This document shows, one piece after another, positions 9,694 to 18,912 of a stretch of 64,000 bases of DNA. The translations under genes were made by a program, and so were the position numbers. Origin of the DNA: an uncultured Pelagibacteraceae bacterium (GTDB lineage Bacteria > Pseudomonadota > Alphaproteobacteria > Pelagibacterales > Pelagibacteraceae); NCBI GenBank assembly GCA_902536305.1, contig CACAWX010000002.1, positions 62,001-126,000 on the forward strand, in the 5' to 3' direction. Position 1 is the stretch's first letter. Every line of letters begins with the position of its first letter. Below the pieces are notes generated by a model. That model was not told the DNA's origin and ran no database searches. It saw only the letters and a list, made by a program, of their open reading frames with translations.

Positions 9694-10829
9694 TGCAAGT
9701 CGAAATATCAAGAGATGGAGCTTTAAAAAAGCTTGATAATTTTATCAATGCTGAATTACCTAATTATAACTTTAAAAGAAATTTTGATTTGGGTCCGGAT
9801 GATAAATCAAATGTATCTTGTTTATCTCCTTACATTAGTCATAGATTAATAACCGAATATGAGGTTGCTAAAATTGTATTAGCAAAATTTCCTTATCAAA
9901 AAGTTGAAAAATACATTCAAGAAATTTTTTGGAGAGTTTACTGGAAAGGCTGGTTAGAACTTAGACCTCAAGTATGGTCAGATTTTACTGAAGATTTAAA
10001 AGCACTTAAGGAAGATGATAATTATAAAAAGGCTATTAATGGTGAAACTCAAATTAAATGTTTCAATGATTGGGTAAATGAACTTAAAGAAAATAATTAT
10101 TTACATAATCATACTAGGATGTGGTTTGCGAGTATTTGGATATTCACCTTAAACTTACCCTGGCAAAAAGGTGCAGAGTTTTTTATGAAACATTTATTTG
10201 ATGGTGATGCCGCTTCAAATACTTTGAGCTGGAGATGGGTTGCTGGATTACAAACTAAGGGCAAGCATTACGTAGCTCAAGCCTGGAACATTAGTAAATT
10301 TACTAATAACAAGTATCAAAATGTAAAATTAAACGAAAATGCTTTGCCACTAACAGATAAAAGAGAGTACAAATTAAGCCCAATAAATTTAGATTATGAT
10401 GATAACGCTAATGAAAATTTACTTGTTTTTGAAAACGAATTAAATTTAGAAAATCATAAACTAAAGAACTATAAAAATATTTATTTAATTTTACTTACTA
10501 ATGAAGTTAGAAAGATCAAACTTGAGAAAAAAGTCTTAGATTTCAAAACACAAATAATTAATGATCAAAAAAAAAGACTTGATCAAATTAAAGTAATTAA
10601 TGAGACAGGATTACAATCCTCAGCTAAAGAAACAATATCTTTTGATGTTATTCACCCCAGTATTGGTGAAAATTATTCCTATTTAAATAGTCTTAGAAAA
10701 AAACTTAATTTAAAATTAAGTTTTATTTTGAATGAAGAAGATAAATTTTCCTGGCAGTTTTCAAACAAAGGATATTTTAATTTTAAAAATAATATTCCAA
10801 ATATTTTGTCAAAATTTAAAATAAATTGA
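9693..10829 (+). CDS. cryptochrome/photolyase FAD-binding-domain protein lacking the N-terminal antenna domain
   Basis: FWRVYWKGWLELRP, HNHTRMWFASIWIFTLNLPWQKGAEFFMKHLFDGDAASNTLSWRWVAGLQTKGK; begins directly at the FAD domain. Confidence 0.85.
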   Translation: MQVEISRDGALKKLDNFINAELPNYNFKRNFDLGPDDKSNVSCLSPYISHRLITEYEVAKIVLAKFPYQKVEKYIQEIFWRVYWKGWLELRPQVWSDFTEDLKALKEDDNYKKAINGETQIKCFNDWVNELKENNYLHNHTRMWFASIWIFTLNLPWQKGAEFFMKHLFDGDAASNTLSWRWVAGLQTKGKHYVAQAWNISKFTNNKYQNVKLNENALPLTDKREYKLSPINLDYDDNANENLLVFENELNLENHKLKNYKNIYLILLTNEVRKIKLEKKVLDFKTQIINDQKKRLDQIKVINETGLQSSAKETISFDVIHPSIGENYSYLNSLRKKLNLKLSFILNEEDKFSWQFSNKGYFNFKNNIPNILSKFKIN

Positions 10830-13442
10830 TTATTTAGTTTTAGCTATTTCGTCCCTTAAAGACTTACTTAACAAACTGTATCCTAAATCGTTCATATGTA
10901 ATTGATCTTGATCGTAAAATTTATCATACCCTGCTTTTAACATTGGATTACAAATATCAATAAAACTCCATTTTTCTAAAGTGCTAATAGTACTTTTTAT
11001 TTTATCATTTGTATTTGTAATCTCCGTTAGAAATTTTTTCCTAAAAGGACTTGGTTTAATTGAAATAAAAAAGCACTTAGTGTTTTTCAATTTTTCTGCA
11101 GCTTGTGTTGCAAATAATAAAAATTCTTGATTGATTTGATCGGAATTTAAACCTCTTCCTATATCGTTATCTCCTCCGTAAAAGAAAAGTATCTTGGGAT
11201 TATAGTTTGAAAAAATTCTTTCAAAATAAGTTCTACATGAGGATAAAGTAGAACCTCCAAATGCAAGATTTAAAATATTTTTTCCACCAAGATCTTGTTC
11301 ATAGTTTTCCCACATGCGAAAAGTAGAGCTACCAAATAATATTATTTCTTTCTGATTAACAGATTGGTTGATAGAGTTTAATTCAAGTTCTCTTACATCT
11401 AATTCAAATTCTTCCTCAATTGGACTCACAAGATTATAATTAGTATTTAAATTAGTTAAATCATGTGTATCAAGTTTCACTTTATTTGATAATTCATTTG
11501 CTTCCTCAACATAACCTTTAAAAGTTTTTCTATATTCTAATAAAAATGATTTTATTTCATTTATATTAGTTGTGTCTTTTACGAAATTTGAAATCTTAAT
11601 TGGTTGTTTTATCACTGCTGAGTAAACAGTTGAGGATACTGGTTTATCGAAATTAGCTAAAGCAATAGGAACTAAATAAGGTTCAGGTTTTAACTGACCA
11701 GCTAGAGTAAATGCACCAGGTTTAAAAGGACCAGGAGAAGTATCAGTAAAATTATCCTCTGTTTCTGAGGTACCTTCTGGAGCAATTACCAGTGGCTGAC
11801 CCGCATTAATTATATCTTGCGCATCATTAAAGAATTTATTTTTTCTCTCTTTTTTTTCATCATCACTCTCATTTAACAAATCTGACTCTTTTGTATGAAC
11901 AAATATATAATCCAAATTTTCATAAAAATTATGCCTCCAATATTCAGTATTTCTACTTGCACGAACTATTCTTTTTCCCCCATCTCCATATTTTGGATAT
12001 AAAATTTTTGCACTAACAAAATGACTATCTATTGAAAAGGCGTGTCCGTTAGCGAGCTTATTCTCATCATTAGCAGCTAAATGATTATAAAAAAAAATAT
12101 GGTTTGCTTTTTCTGGAAGATTTTCTAATCCCTTTATAACGTAAGGTACATGATCAAACGCTTTAATGAAATTAGAAAGCGTTAATTTATCTAAAGAGGC
12201 TTTACTCTTAACTTTTTTGAATTGTTCTACTCGATTATAAATTATATTTAACTCTTTAAAAAATCTTTGTTGTTTTTCAAAACTCTTAAGGGCATCCGAC
12301 ATCAAATTTGCAATAGACTTTTCAATCTCATTACCCGTTACCATCAAATTATAAATAATATCAAAAGCTAGCTCATGAGAGTAACGATTTTCTAATAAAT
12401 GAGGCACACTATATATTTTTGAATTTACAGGAAGTTTAGAAAAATTATCTTGAATTAAAAATTTTAAAAGTTCTATTTCGTTTTTAGCAGCGTATCTTGC
12501 TAGTCCTGTAGCACTTTGTTGGTATCTTCCTAATTGCCAAATTTGTCTTTTAAGAAGTTTTATAGCTAGAACAGGATTATCTTTTATTAGGTTAGTAATC
12601 GCATCGTTTGATAAATGTAAAACTCTTGTGTCCCTTGTTACTTGAATTGAATATGGAAATTTAATAAATCTTTTACCGCAAGACAATGAAAGAGCAACTC
12701 CTGGTCTTGCTATCGATCTATATTTTTTCTTAATTGAGTTATCAATTTTACTATGAAACGATCCTTCAACTTTTCCGGAAAGCAATATATTTAATCCACT
12801 ACTGTCATTACCCTCTAGTGCTATGAATTCATCTGTTGAATATAATTTTATCTCACCTAAATTCAGTAATTTTTTTACATCTTCCTCAAGTATAGAAGAG
12901 AAAAATATTGTGTCCTTAATTTTTTCATAATTACTCTCTCTAATACCAGAATTTGATCCTTTAGAAATTTGATAATTATTTTGTTTATAAGCACTATCAA
13001 GATTTCTGGTTGACCATAAAAGATTTGTCGAAAAGAATAAAATATAAGATAAAAAAGTTGCCACAAAGCCAGGATCAACTCTTTCAATTTCATCTAGATA
13101 ATTCAAATCAAATGAATAATATTCACTATTTTCGTCGATCATTATTTCAGCCATAAATCTTCCTGGAGGATTTAAACCAGAAATACCCAATGGGGAATCT
13201 TTCTTATTTATCGTGGCAAATGTAAGAGAATTTTTTTCAAAATATTTATTAAATTTTGCGCTTCCATTTAACAGAAAATAAATTTTTTTTGTAATCTCAT
13301 GTTGTTTTGCTAAAACAGTTTTTTTATCGCATTTTGAGAAACTAATGGCATTTTCTAAAATTTTTTTAGTCACTGGTTTATTGGATAGGGCAAATCCAGC
13401 GTCCTTCATAATAGTTCTAAAGTGTTCGTAATTGCTCATCAT
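10830..13442 (-). CDS. fusion protein: two cNMP-binding-like domains + PlsC-like acyltransferase + SGNH hydrolase-like domain
   Basis: NLGEIKLYSTDEFIALEGNDSSGLNILLSGKVEG (cNMP-like); FYNHLAANDEN and LVIAPEGTSETED (acyltransferase-like); ILFGSSTFRMWENY ... FFYGGDNDIG ... DQLHMNDLGY (SGNH blocks). Confidence 0.8.
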   Translation of the reverse strand: MMSNYEHFRTIMKDAGFALSNKPVTKKILENAISFSKCDKKTVLAKQHEITKKIYFLLNGSAKFNKYFEKNSLTFATINKKDSPLGISGLNPPGRFMAEIMIDENSEYYSFDLNYLDEIERVDPGFVATFLSYILFFSTNLLWSTRNLDSAYKQNNYQISKGSNSGIRESNYEKIKDTIFFSSILEEDVKKLLNLGEIKLYSTDEFIALEGNDSSGLNILLSGKVEGSFHSKIDNSIKKKYRSIARPGVALSLSCGKRFIKFPYSIQVTRDTRVLHLSNDAITNLIKDNPVLAIKLLKRQIWQLGRYQQSATGLARYAAKNEIELLKFLIQDNFSKLPVNSKIYSVPHLLENRYSHELAFDIIYNLMVTGNEIEKSIANLMSDALKSFEKQQRFFKELNIIYNRVEQFKKVKSKASLDKLTLSNFIKAFDHVPYVIKGLENLPEKANHIFFYNHLAANDENKLANGHAFSIDSHFVSAKILYPKYGDGGKRIVRASRNTEYWRHNFYENLDYIFVHTKESDLLNESDDEKKERKNKFFNDAQDIINAGQPLVIAPEGTSETEDNFTDTSPGPFKPGAFTLAGQLKPEPYLVPIALANFDKPVSSTVYSAVIKQPIKISNFVKDTTNINEIKSFLLEYRKTFKGYVEEANELSNKVKLDTHDLTNLNTNYNLVSPIEEEFELDVRELELNSINQSVNQKEIILFGSSTFRMWENYEQDLGGKNILNLAFGGSTLSSCRTYFERIFSNYNPKILFFYGGDNDIGRGLNSDQINQEFLLFATQAAEKLKNTKCFFISIKPSPFRKKFLTEITNTNDKIKSTISTLEKWSFIDICNPMLKAGYDKFYDQDQLHMNDLGYSLLSKSLRDEIAKTK

Positions 13443-13516
13443 TTTAGAATACTAATTTTCTAAATTACTATTACGTTATTTTTTGCATATCTGATTTGTG
13501 TAGTTTTTAGTTTAGT

Positions 13517-13651
13517 TTATTTACTTAATTTTGAGCACTTTTTAGAGCAGTATTTAACCATCGACCAATTCAATCTCCATTTTTTTCTCCACGAGAAAGT
13601 TCTATTACAAACTGGGCAGTTTTTTTTAGGAAGATCAGGTTTTTTTATCAC
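13517..13651 (-). CDS. DUF2256 family zinc-finger-like small protein
   Basis: Read codon by codon from GTG at 13651: VIKKPDLPKKNCPVCNRTFSWRKKWRLNWSMVKYCSKKCSKLSK*; overlaps the DCC-family stop by 4 bp; absent from the ORF track. Confidence 0.85.
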   Translation of the reverse strand: MIKKPDLPKKNCPVCNRTFSWRKKWRLNWSMVKYCSKKCSKLSK

Positions 13652-13995
13652 TTAAGAAGATGTTTGTTTTTTAAAAATAAAAAATAAGCTGCTATCTCGT
13701 AAAAAATATTTAATAAAAAAAACAAAGGCTTAATTCTAAATATTTTGTATAAAAAATTATACTTAGGTATATTTTTCCATATAATCAAAAATACTTCGGC
13801 ACCATGGATCAATTTTCCATCATGTATTACATGCATTCTTCGTAAAAGTTCTTTATATGATTTTGAGGTAATTTTTTGAGCTTCTTGATTATCGGTAACA
13901 TCTACCCATTCAACATTACCCTCACTATATTTTTTATAATGATTAATCTCAGCTCTACAGATGTTACATGAGTTATTAAAAAAAACTTTAACCAT
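13648..13995 (-). CDS. DUF393 (DCC family) thiol-disulfide oxidoreductase-like protein
   Basis: FFNNSCNICRAEINHYKK; HVIHDGKLIHGAEVFLIIWKNIP. Confidence 0.85.
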   Translation of the reverse strand: MVKVFFNNSCNICRAEINHYKKYSEGNVEWVDVTDNQEAQKITSKSYKELLRRMHVIHDGKLIHGAEVFLIIWKNIPKYNFLYKIFRIKPLFFLLNIFYEIAAYFLFLKNKHLLK

Positions 13996-15469
13996 TAGTA
14001 TTTTCTTTTATAAAATTATTTGCAGCTTTAAAAATCCTTGTTTTTCTTTCTTTATTCATTTTTTCAGAAACTCTTACCATCATTGCAAGACGTGGATTTT
14101 TTAAAAAAAATTTTTTATGTCTGTCTATAAATTTCCAATATAAACCATCCATCACATCACACCAAGGACCCTTTTTAAAATGCATCATCTTAAGGAAATA
14201 ACTAGATCCGCAGATATATGGTTTTGTAGCAAAAATTCCTCCATCACTATGAAGACCCATTCCATAAACATTTGGAGCCATAACCCAATCAGAAGAATCC
14301 ACAAACATTTCCATGAACCACCTATAAACTTGTTTTGGGTTTATTTCACATAAGTTCATAATATTTGCTAATATCATTAACCTCTCTATATGATGTGACC
14401 AACCATAGTTTTTAGCATTATTAATTGCATGATCTAATGGATCTAGACCCGTGTTTCCATCGTACCAAGATTTTTTCATTTTTCTCTTATGATTAAAAAA
14501 GTTAGTTTTATCTAAGCGTTGGTCATAGTTTTGATAAATACCTCTCATAAACTCTCTCCAACCAATTATCTGCCTGATGTAACCTTCTAAAGAGTTCACA
14601 GGCACTTTATTTTCTATTTTTCTTAATTTTTCTATTATTTCTTCTGGAGTAATTAAACCCAGATTAATAAGAGGACTTAAGGCACTATGAAATACAGTAT
14701 TGGACTTATCTGTAACTGCGTCCTCGTAGTCGCCAAAAAGTTTTATTCTTTCTTTTAAAAATTGATCAAGCCATTTATTTGCATCTTGCCTTGTAGTTGG
14801 AAACCAAAATTTTTCAGTATTACCCGGATGATCTTTAAAATAAGAACTGATAAATTTTTTTAAAGTTACCGTGTCTTTAGTTTCTTTCACTTTAGAAATT
14901 TCAGGGATCTTAATTATTTTAGGTAATTTTTTTCTATTTTCCTCATCAAAGCTCCACTTATTCCCTTTTGGTGTTCCATTTTTATTCATTAATAAATTCA
15001 TCTTAGTTCTCACAATCTTGTAGAAATTGGCCATAAAAGGTCTCTTATTTTTAGAAAGATAATTTTTAAATTCATTTCTTTCCATTAAAAACATTGGAGA
15101 TTTAACTTGATTTACTTTCAAGGAATTGTTTTTTGCTAAGCTTAATATTCTCTTTTCAAAAAATTTATCCTCTATTTCAAAAAATGAAATTTCTTTTATT
15201 TTCTTCTCTTTAATGATTTTTTCTAGTTTTTTTTCATAAGATAATTTAAAATCTTTATTTATATCTTTATAAACTACATTGAAATTTTTTGATTTTAGTT
15301 CATCTTTAAAAGATCTCATTGAAGATAAAAATAATAATATTTTAAGTTTATGATGTTTTTCAAAAGTGCATAAACCGTAATCTTCGGCCATAAAAAAAAT
15401 ATGGTCTTTATAATCAGAAAGATATTTAGGGCTAAATAATTGATTACCTAGTATTAAAAAAAGCTTCAT
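13988..15469 (-). CDS. cryptochrome/photolyase family protein (PhrB/FeS-BCP-like)
   Basis: LILGNQLF N-terminus; WRFMRGIYQ-like region REFMRGIYQNYDQ; WSHHIERLMILANIMNLCEINPKQVYRWFMEMFVDSSDWVMAPNVYGMG; CGSSYFLKM. Confidence 0.9.
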   Translation of the reverse strand: MKLFLILGNQLFSPKYLSDYKDHIFFMAEDYGLCTFEKHHKLKILLFLSSMRSFKDELKSKNFNVVYKDINKDFKLSYEKKLEKIIKEKKIKEISFFEIEDKFFEKRILSLAKNNSLKVNQVKSPMFLMERNEFKNYLSKNKRPFMANFYKIVRTKMNLLMNKNGTPKGNKWSFDEENRKKLPKIIKIPEISKVKETKDTVTLKKFISSYFKDHPGNTEKFWFPTTRQDANKWLDQFLKERIKLFGDYEDAVTDKSNTVFHSALSPLINLGLITPEEIIEKLRKIENKVPVNSLEGYIRQIIGWREFMRGIYQNYDQRLDKTNFFNHKRKMKKSWYDGNTGLDPLDHAINNAKNYGWSHHIERLMILANIMNLCEINPKQVYRWFMEMFVDSSDWVMAPNVYGMGLHSDGGIFATKPYICGSSYFLKMMHFKKGPWCDVMDGLYWKFIDRHKKFFLKNPRLAMMVRVSEKMNKERKTRIFKAANNFIKENTNG

Positions 15470-15552
15470 ATTGTTAAATTACACATTTTAAAGTGTTATT
15501 ACACGCGTCATTATTTGCATTTAATTAGTCAATAATGATGTTATTTATAGTT

Positions 15553-16263
15553 ATGAAAAAAGTTATTCTGGGTGCTACAGGGTCAATAGGTTCTTCGCTA
15601 GCAAAGAAATTAATTGAAAGTGGGGATCAAGTCCATCTTGTTGGAAGAGATGAAGCTAATATTTCAAGCTTAGCTAATGAATTAAATTCTTCTTACACAA
15701 CTTGTGATGTTCTTGAAGAAAATTTTTCAGATAAAATTTTAAGTGATCTAGGAGAAACTCCTGTAAACGGTTTAGCCTTCTGTGTAGGTTCAATAGATTT
15801 GAAACCTCTTAAGTTAACTAAAAGAAGCGACTTTATGCAGTCATTTAATCTAAATTTAATTTCAGCAACAGAAATCATTAAAGCATTAGCAGATAACCTA
15901 AAAAAAAATAAAGGATCAGTCGTATTATTTTCTACAGTCGCAATTAAACAAGGATTTCCTAATCATGCTATTGTTGCATCAGCAAAAGGTGCAGTTGAAG
16001 GTTTAACAATCTCGTTAGCTGCTGAATTTGCTCCCAATATTAGAGTGAATTGCATTGCTCCAAGTTTGACTAATTCAAAAATTTCTGAATTTTTGTTAAA
16101 AAATGAAAAAATAGCTGAAGGAATTGCTAAAATGCATCCTCTCAAAAGGATTGGAAATGGAAGCGACTCATCTTCAATGGCTAAGTTCTTGTTAAGCGAA
16201 GAAAGTTCTTGGATTACTGGACAAGTTATAGGTGTAGATGGTGGAAGATCATCTGTCGCATAA
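15553..16263 (+). CDS. short-chain dehydrogenase/reductase
   Basis: GATGSIGSSLAKKL; ITGQVIGVDGGRSS; ATG at 15553 preferred. Confidence 0.85.
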   Translation: MKKVILGATGSIGSSLAKKLIESGDQVHLVGRDEANISSLANELNSSYTTCDVLEENFSDKILSDLGETPVNGLAFCVGSIDLKPLKLTKRSDFMQSFNLNLISATEIIKALADNLKKNKGSVVLFSTVAIKQGFPNHAIVASAKGAVEGLTISLAAEFAPNIRVNCIAPSLTNSKISEFLLKNEKIAEGIAKMHPLKRIGNGSDSSSMAKFLLSEESSWITGQVIGVDGGRSSVA

Positions 16264-16294
16264 CAATTATTTTAAAATAAATTAAATATACATT

Positions 16295-16783
16295 ATGAAA
16301 AAAATATTAGTTTTATTTATAAGTGTCCTCTTAAGTTTTAACGCTTTTGCCGCTGGTAGTGATGGTGGCGGTAGCTCTAGCTCAGAAGCTTCAATGTATG
16401 ACGAAGGAATTAAATTAGTAAAAAGAGCTGGCAAATTAGAGAAAAAAGATAAAGCTGATAAAGCAAAAAAATTATACTCCCAAGCTTTTAAGAAGTTCGA
16501 AAAAGCTTACTCAAAAGATAAAAAAAATCCAGACATACTTAACTATCTAGGTTTTACTTCTAGAAAATCAGGAAATTTTACAGAAGCAGAAGATTACTAT
16601 CTAAAAGGCTTAAGTCTCGATCCAAAGCATAACGGTATTAATGAATACCTAGGAGAACTTTACGTTCAAACTGACAGAATTGATAAAGCAAACGAAAGAT
16701 TAGAAGTTTTAAAAACTTGTAATTGCGACGAATTCCAAGAACTTGAGTTAATTATAAAAACTCGAGGTACTAAAATTTACTAA
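16295..16783 (+). CDS. exported TPR-repeat protein
   Basis: Signal peptide; LNYLGFTSRKSGNFTEAEDYYLKGLSLDPKHNGINEYLGELY. Confidence 0.8.
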   Translation: MKKILVLFISVLLSFNAFAAGSDGGGSSSSEASMYDEGIKLVKRAGKLEKKDKADKAKKLYSQAFKKFEKAYSKDKKNPDILNYLGFTSRKSGNFTEAEDYYLKGLSLDPKHNGINEYLGELYVQTDRIDKANERLEVLKTCNCDEFQELELIIKTRGTKIY

Positions 16784-17157
16784 GATAAATCTACAGCAAA
16801 TTTTTTTAATTTTTCAATTGGAATTAGCTCTAAAGTTTTAATATTAGTTTTTTTAAGATAAATAGAACATGCAGCATCTTCTTCAATTGCTCGTGCGTAC
16901 CAAGTTGCGCAAACACACCAACTGTCACCATCTTTAAGGCCGGGAAAACCAAACTCTGGGTGAGGAGTAATTAGATCATTACCAACTTTTTTTGACCAAA
17001 TTAAAAATTTGTCTGTTACTTTTGCGCAAACAGTGTGAACTCCCCTGTCATTTTTATCGGTATTGCAACAACCATCTCTTAACCAGCCTGTTAGCGGATC
17101 ATTTGAGCATGACTCCAGCGGTTCTCCAAAAACATTTTTTTGTGATTGATTACTCAT
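16780..17157 (-). CDS. DUF2237 family protein
   Basis: NVFGEPLESCSNDPLTGWLRDGCCNTDKNDRGVHTVCA. Confidence 0.9.
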   Translation of the reverse strand: MSNQSQKNVFGEPLESCSNDPLTGWLRDGCCNTDKNDRGVHTVCAKVTDKFLIWSKKVGNDLITPHPEFGFPGLKDGDSWCVCATWYARAIEEDAACSIYLKKTNIKTLELIPIEKLKKFAVDLS

Positions 17158-17762
17158 CTAGTGAAAACATTAGCAATTTTTTCATCAATTTCTAGATTAA
17201 AAGAGAAAGATCTTCTTTCTCCGTTTGATTTAAAAGGATAAGCAGTGTGCATTAAATAATGTGGAAAGAGTATCATATCTCCTACTTTTGGTTGATGATT
17301 ATAAATACTCTCATTTAAAAACATTCTATTTCCATTTATAAAATCAATTGATCCATCGATATTAGATTTTTTTCTATTTTTTAAAATAAATTTAGGAATT
17401 TTTAAATAACCAACACCAGAAATATGTCCATCGTGAAAGTGAATTGGGTTATATTCATTATTAAATTGCTGAACAACCCAAAAATTTTTAATTTTAATCT
17501 TTGAAATTTTCTTACCTAAACTTTTATAAATATATTTATTTACCTCTTTAAATATTGTTTTTTCAAAATTTTTTTTAATAAAGTTTTTTGGGATCTGAAA
17601 CTCCTGTTTTACTTGACCAACTAACTTATTTGAATAATCAAATTTTTTTATTAAATTCTTATTAGATATAATTCTATCAACTTCTTTATTTAATTTATTG
17701 ATTAAGTTACTTGATATTTTTAATTTTGCAATTTTTGGGCCAAACGGACTTAAAACTTTCAT
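17154..17762 (-). CDS. 2OG-Fe(II) oxygenase-like protein
   Basis: NPIHFHDGHISGVGYLKIP; LFPHYLMHTAYPF..GERRSFSFNL. Confidence 0.8.
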   Translation of the reverse strand: MKVLSPFGPKIAKLKISSNLINKLNKEVDRIISNKNLIKKFDYSNKLVGQVKQEFQIPKNFIKKNFEKTIFKEVNKYIYKSLGKKISKIKIKNFWVVQQFNNEYNPIHFHDGHISGVGYLKIPKFILKNRKKSNIDGSIDFINGNRMFLNESIYNHQPKVGDMILFPHYLMHTAYPFKSNGERRSFSFNLEIDEKIANVFTR

Positions 17763-18229
17763 TATAACTTCGTAGGGTTAGGTTGGCCTTTGTAAATTTC
17801 TTCAGGATCGAAATTTTTTTCTTTTTCTTTAAAATCTAACTCTATTTCCTCTGAATTTTTTATAGGACCCAAAGGTATTGATCGGTAAAAACAAGATTTA
17901 TATCCAACGTGACAGCTTGCACCGTTACCAATATCAACAGACATCCATAACGCGTCTTGATCATCATCAATTCTTAAATCAATTACTTTTTGAATAAATC
18001 CACTCGTTTCACCTTTATGCCATAATGCTTTTTTTGACCTACTCCAATAGTGAGCCTCTTTTGTTTCGATTGTTTTTTTTAAAGCTTCTATATTCATGTA
18101 ACCATGCATTAACAAATCGCCAGAACTACTATCTGTAGTCGTTACAGGTATAAGGCCATTTTCATCAAACTTTGGTGAAAGAAATTTTCCTTCTTCTACC
18201 TCAAAAATATTTTCTCTTTTTTTGAACAT
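17762..18229 (-). CDS. hisI: phosphoribosyl-AMP cyclohydrolase
   Basis: LLMHGYMNIEALKKTIETKEAHYWSRSKKALWHKGETSG. Confidence 0.93.
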   Translation of the reverse strand: MFKKRENIFEVEEGKFLSPKFDENGLIPVTTTDSSSGDLLMHGYMNIEALKKTIETKEAHYWSRSKKALWHKGETSGFIQKVIDLRIDDDQDALWMSVDIGNGASCHVGYKSCFYRSIPLGPIKNSEEIELDFKEKEKNFDPEEIYKGQPNPTKL

Positions 18230-18303
18230 GTCAGTAAATTAGTGAAAAAAAGACAAAATAGCAATTTGCAATAATTAATTATGTCCTATAAAAACATTAC
18301 TAT

Positions 18304-18912
18304 ATGAAGCTGGTTAAAGACATTAATAAAGAGTCTTCAAGCAAACCTCAAGTTAGCGACAAAGAGGCAGAAGAAGCAATAAAAAAGATTCTTACGTGGA
18401 TTGGAGAAGATCCAACTAGAGAAGGGTTAATAGAAACTCCTAAAAGAGTTGTAAAAGCATTCAAAGAATATTTTAAAGGCTATAGCCAAAACGCAGAGTC
18501 AGATTTATCTAAAACTTTTGGAGATGTAGAAGGTTACGATGATATGGTGATAGAAAAAAATATTACTTTAGAGAGTCATTGCGAACATCATATGGCACCA
18601 ATTATTGGGGTAGCTCACGTATCATATATTCCAAACAAAAAAGTTGTTGGACTTAGTAAATTAGCTAGAACAGTTGAAATTTTTTCTAAAAGACTGCAAA
18701 CACAAGAGAGACTCACAATGCAAATCGCAAAAACTTTAATGAGTGCTTTAGATGCAAAAGGTGTCGCTGTTACCATTGATGCTGCTCATCAATGTATGAC
18801 TATGCGAGGTATTAAGAAAGAAAGAGCAACTACTGTCACAAATTATTTTTTAGGTTCGTTTAAAGAGAATTTAAGTATTCAAAATAGATATTTAAAATAT
18901 ATCGGACATTAA
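18304..18912 (+). CDS. folE: GTP cyclohydrolase I
   Basis: CEHHMAPIIGVAHVSYIPNKKVVGLSKLAR; QCMTMRGIKK. Confidence 0.96.
   Translation: MKLVKDINKESSSKPQVSDKEAEEAIKKILTWIGEDPTREGLIETPKRVVKAFKEYFKGYSQNAESDLSKTFGDVEGYDDMVIEKNITLESHCEHHMAPIIGVAHVSYIPNKKVVGLSKLARTVEIFSKRLQTQERLTMQIAKTLMSALDAKGVAVTIDAAHQCMTMRGIKKERATTVTNYFLGSFKENLSIQNRYLKYIGH

Noticed and set aside
12875-13093. 72-aa minus-strand ORF in an alternate frame of the 870-aa gene
   Set aside because: Out-of-frame overlap fully inside a supported CDS; no motif.
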